The notes beneath the pieces are model-generated. The model was not told the origin of the DNA and searched no databases. It saw only the letters and a list, made by a program, of their open reading frames with translations. DNA of 64,000 nucleotides from Agarophyton chilense (taxonomy: Eukaryota; Rhodophyta; Florideophyceae; Gracilariales; Gracilariaceae). The stretch lies in assembly GCA_030374765.1 (NCBI GenBank), contig JARGXX010000010.1, positions 372,001 to 436,000 on the forward strand. Direction: 5' to 3'. Positions 61,605 through 64,000 of this stretch are shown one piece after another (positions within the stretch are counted from its first letter, which is position 1; each line of letters begins with the position of its first letter). A program made the translations under genes and the position numbers.

Positions 61605-64000
61605 GGCCAAAATACACGACGTCTGGTATGTATGAAATAGACTAGATTTAGACCAATTAAAATTCTGGCCGCATTTCAGATACCGTACAATGCACCGTGG
61701 CCCCCTACTCGGAGTGCGCTCTCTGAGCTCGCATGGCGCTCTTTGCGCATATGCGTATCAGGCCAATCACACATCGTCCACATCGTCCCACATCGTCCTC
61801 GCTCTCTCCTCGTCCAATGCGCAAGCCGGCCGCAACTCGAACTCCTTCTCCCCAAATCACCTCGCGCCAAGTCCTCGCCATGTAGATGACGTCCACTTTC
61901 TAGCCATATTTCAAAACTTTTGGCGCAATTTTGGCGCTCAATAAACTGAGCTCACTGTGCCGCTCAATATTGTATTCCCCATCACCCCAATCCGTATCGT
62001 ATCGAACGAACTCAACCCTCTCATTCCTTGTTACCCGTTTCATATCGATTCTACACGACAAAAACTCTTTCTCTTCCTAAACAAATGCATGATAAAAAAG
62101 GTAAGATATCGAAAACAGGCTGTTTCTGAACCTATTATTCTAACCGTTCTAACATTTTCATATTTTGTGAAATAGAAGATGTTCTTGAACTGTTTTGTAG
62201 AAGTCATGGAAAAGAAGGTGTTTCCAAAATATGTCTTGAGTTTTACAAGAACCTGGAAAAGTATGGTAGACTACAGTTAACATCGTCCAAGCTGCGGTTT
62301 TCAGTTGTCCACCGACACGTCTATGACATTGTCGAAGCAGAGGAACGTGAAACAAGTCCTGTGTCCTTTGTTCATAGTTCGAGCAAGACCGCCTACCTGT
62401 GCAGTGATCTTATCACTTCTGCTCTGATGGACATGGAGCCCAAACCAGGAGTTTGTATCTGTCCCTGTGACACAGGCACATCTCTGACAGGCTACGCAAA
62501 CAGGATGGAGACAAAACGGATGACTTCCAAAGACATTGTAGAACTGATACTGAAGCCGCTATCTAAATCGCTCTCGAGGAATGCTACTGGCACAAACTGC
62601 GCCATTCACACGGTAGTAGTCCCTTTGAACCTCTCAAATCAGCATTGGGGGGTTCTCGTAGGACAGAAGTCGCCTGGAAGTAGGTCGAAGAAAAGGAAAA
62701 AGCCTACAGTTTTCTTCGGAGACAGTTTACGCTGGAAATGCCCGGAGCAAGTTCTACTTCTATTCAAGCGAGCGTTTGAATATACTATTCTGAATGGCGA
62801 GGTTTCTGCAGTTCTCTCGAAGAAGAACTTTATGCTTGACATAAAACAGTACCCTCTGCAGAAAGATGGACATAGCTGTGGGTGTTATGTGATATCCGCA
62901 GCGGCTGAATTTGCTGCGGATCGAGGGTTTGCGCCAGGTCGAAGTTTTGCGCACGGCTTCAGCTCTGCTTTATCTGAGCGTTATAGGTGGATGGCCATCA
63001 GAAGCCGTATAGTTCACATTCTTATGGCCTACGAGTTCTACGAAGGAAAAGAAGTTTCCGAGACTATGCTGCAGGACTACCGCTTAAATCACCGTCGTCA
63101 TATATATCGAACTCGAGAGCAGGGAAAGTCCCGCTTGAAGAAGATCCGCAGCCCGGTTAGGGAACGAGGTGATATGATTCTGACGAAGAGAAAGGCAACT
63201 GAATCTCCCTCACAAGCTGTATCAGCGATATATTCAGACAGCGCCGCAGCTACTCTCCGGGGACGCGATCATCATGAAGATGTAGACAACGTAGCGAAGA
63301 GGGAGGGGATGAAAAAACCGTCCGACATCGATATTGTGTTGCGCAGGCAAGACGATGAGCAACTCAAGGACTTGATTGTGCGGATGATTGAGGGAAATGA
63401 GAAGGAGCGGTCGTCGCAATGTCAGCGAGACATTAAGGAACAGGTTCGGAGCAAGATTGACGTCTCCAATTCATGCTTGTCTCCCCTCCTTCGAAGGAGG
63501 TCTACTCGAATAGTGAAGTTTCTGGATAGTTCTGACGTTGTTCATTCAATTATGGATCAAGTCCTTGATGAAGTGATGGACAGAATATCTGCTCGCAGCC
63601 TACACTCTCTGGACGCTTCCCGAATTTTGCATTCCGTAGTTGATCATGTTATTGATCAGGCCGTAGTCGTCTCTGTTCAAAGGTCTTTGAACGAAAACGA
63701 TAACCGAGATGAGGAGATGGCTCTTTCAGTGGCATCAAGAGTGGGAGAGAAACCTCTTAGTGGTCCCGGACTGAAATTCGTAGGCGAAGTAGACGACATG
63801 AGGGCTTTCATGTGCTCGACAGCATCAAGACATGGGTTCTTGTATGTCATGCACCATTTTCGATTGATAAGAAGGAAAATGAGGCAGAGCGATCGTCTCT
63901 TTACTGGGAGATTTCGTTGTGCCAAGAGCAAAGCACCCACTCGGTGTCCTTCGACCATTAACTTCAGCTTGGGATGGAAAAGTCTGAAATGGTGCGTTTC
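61605..64000 (+). mobile_element. Ulp1-protease DNA transposon, copy B (runs off the window)
   Basis: Begins GGCCAAAATACACGACGTC, 64 bp after the PI31 stop, so it sits in that gene's 3' region. The first 480 bp match the leader of copy A at 43440. The coding part is intact to the window end. Its terminal inverted repeat and right border lie outside, so the superfamily cannot be fixed from ends. Confidence 0.8.
62085..64000 (+). CDS. Ulp1-type (C48) cysteine protease fused to a Cys-containing, MULE-like region; partial
   Basis: Exon 1 is 62085-62100 (ATG CAT GAT AAA AAA G). A 75-bp intron follows (GTAAGA donor, TTCTAAC branch site, AATAG acceptor at 62175), and exon 2 is open from 62176 past the window end (more than 610 residues). 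The C48 protease core is complete: NQHWGVLV with His about 162, FFGDSLRW with Asp about 188, and QKDGHSCGCYV with Gln about 234 and Cys about 240, the His-Asp-Gln-Cys set of Ulp1/SENP enzymes that remove SUMO-like modifiers. A charged helical region of about 280 residues follows. The last 70 residues (GEVDDMRAFMCSTASRHGF, GRFRCAKSKAPTRCPSTIN) resemble the Cys-containing DNA-binding start of MULE/FAR1-type transposases. That part is inference, as the catalytic transposase domain would lie outside. Confidence 0.78.

Overview
The window is nuclear DNA of a photosynthetic eukaryote, probably a unicellular, intron-poor alga. A red alga fits best, but that is inference. The evidence is a monogalactosyldiacylglycerol (MGDG) synthase, a plastid-targeted membrane protein, a probably plastid-targeted methyltransferase, eukaryote-only genes (NOP58, SmD2, site-2 protease, PI31), short spliceosomal introns with CTAAC branch sites, and a heavy load of Ty3/gypsy chromoviruses and DNA transposons.

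Host genes lie in three islands. Island 1 (1.0-7.4 kb, moderate GC) holds NOP58, an intron-split SmD2-like gene on the minus strand, the site-2 protease, and a small plastid membrane protein convergent with it. Island 2 (30.0-34.6 kb, very GC-rich) holds a proline-rich RING protein, a sucrose-transporter-like MFS gene with two introns, a SAM methyltransferase and a tandem YCII-domain protein. Island 3 (58.7-61.5 kb, very GC-rich) holds MGDG synthase and a PI31-like proteasome regulator 70 bp apart.

From 8.8 to 26.8 kb lies a nested transposon complex. An old, decayed Ty3/gypsy region was invaded by two nearly identical 6.48-kb LTR elements, E1 (minus, 10373-16853) and E2 (plus, 17967-24448). 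They face each other and form a giant palindrome around a 1,113-bp spacer. Target-site duplications and the interrupted gag reading frame show that the spacer has flipped, evidently by recombination between the arms. LTR variants are shared by position between the arms, which points to arm-to-arm gene conversion. Both elements carry a gag fused in frame to a truncated reverse transcriptase, plus an integrase/chromodomain with its key motifs. A solo LTR with a perfect duplication sits farther along the same old element.

From 36.6 to 57.7 kb lies a second transposon block: a solo LTR, a CMC/Plavaka-like DNA transposon with two long minus-strand reading frames broken only by in-frame stops, a decayed Ulp1-protease transposon (copy A), a full-length 11.2-kb Ty3/gypsy chromovirus with a large unrecognised antisense reading frame between pol and the 3' LTR, and a Ty1/copia RT/RNase H fragment. 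A better preserved Ulp1 transposon (copy B) begins just after PI31 at 61.6 kb and runs off the window.
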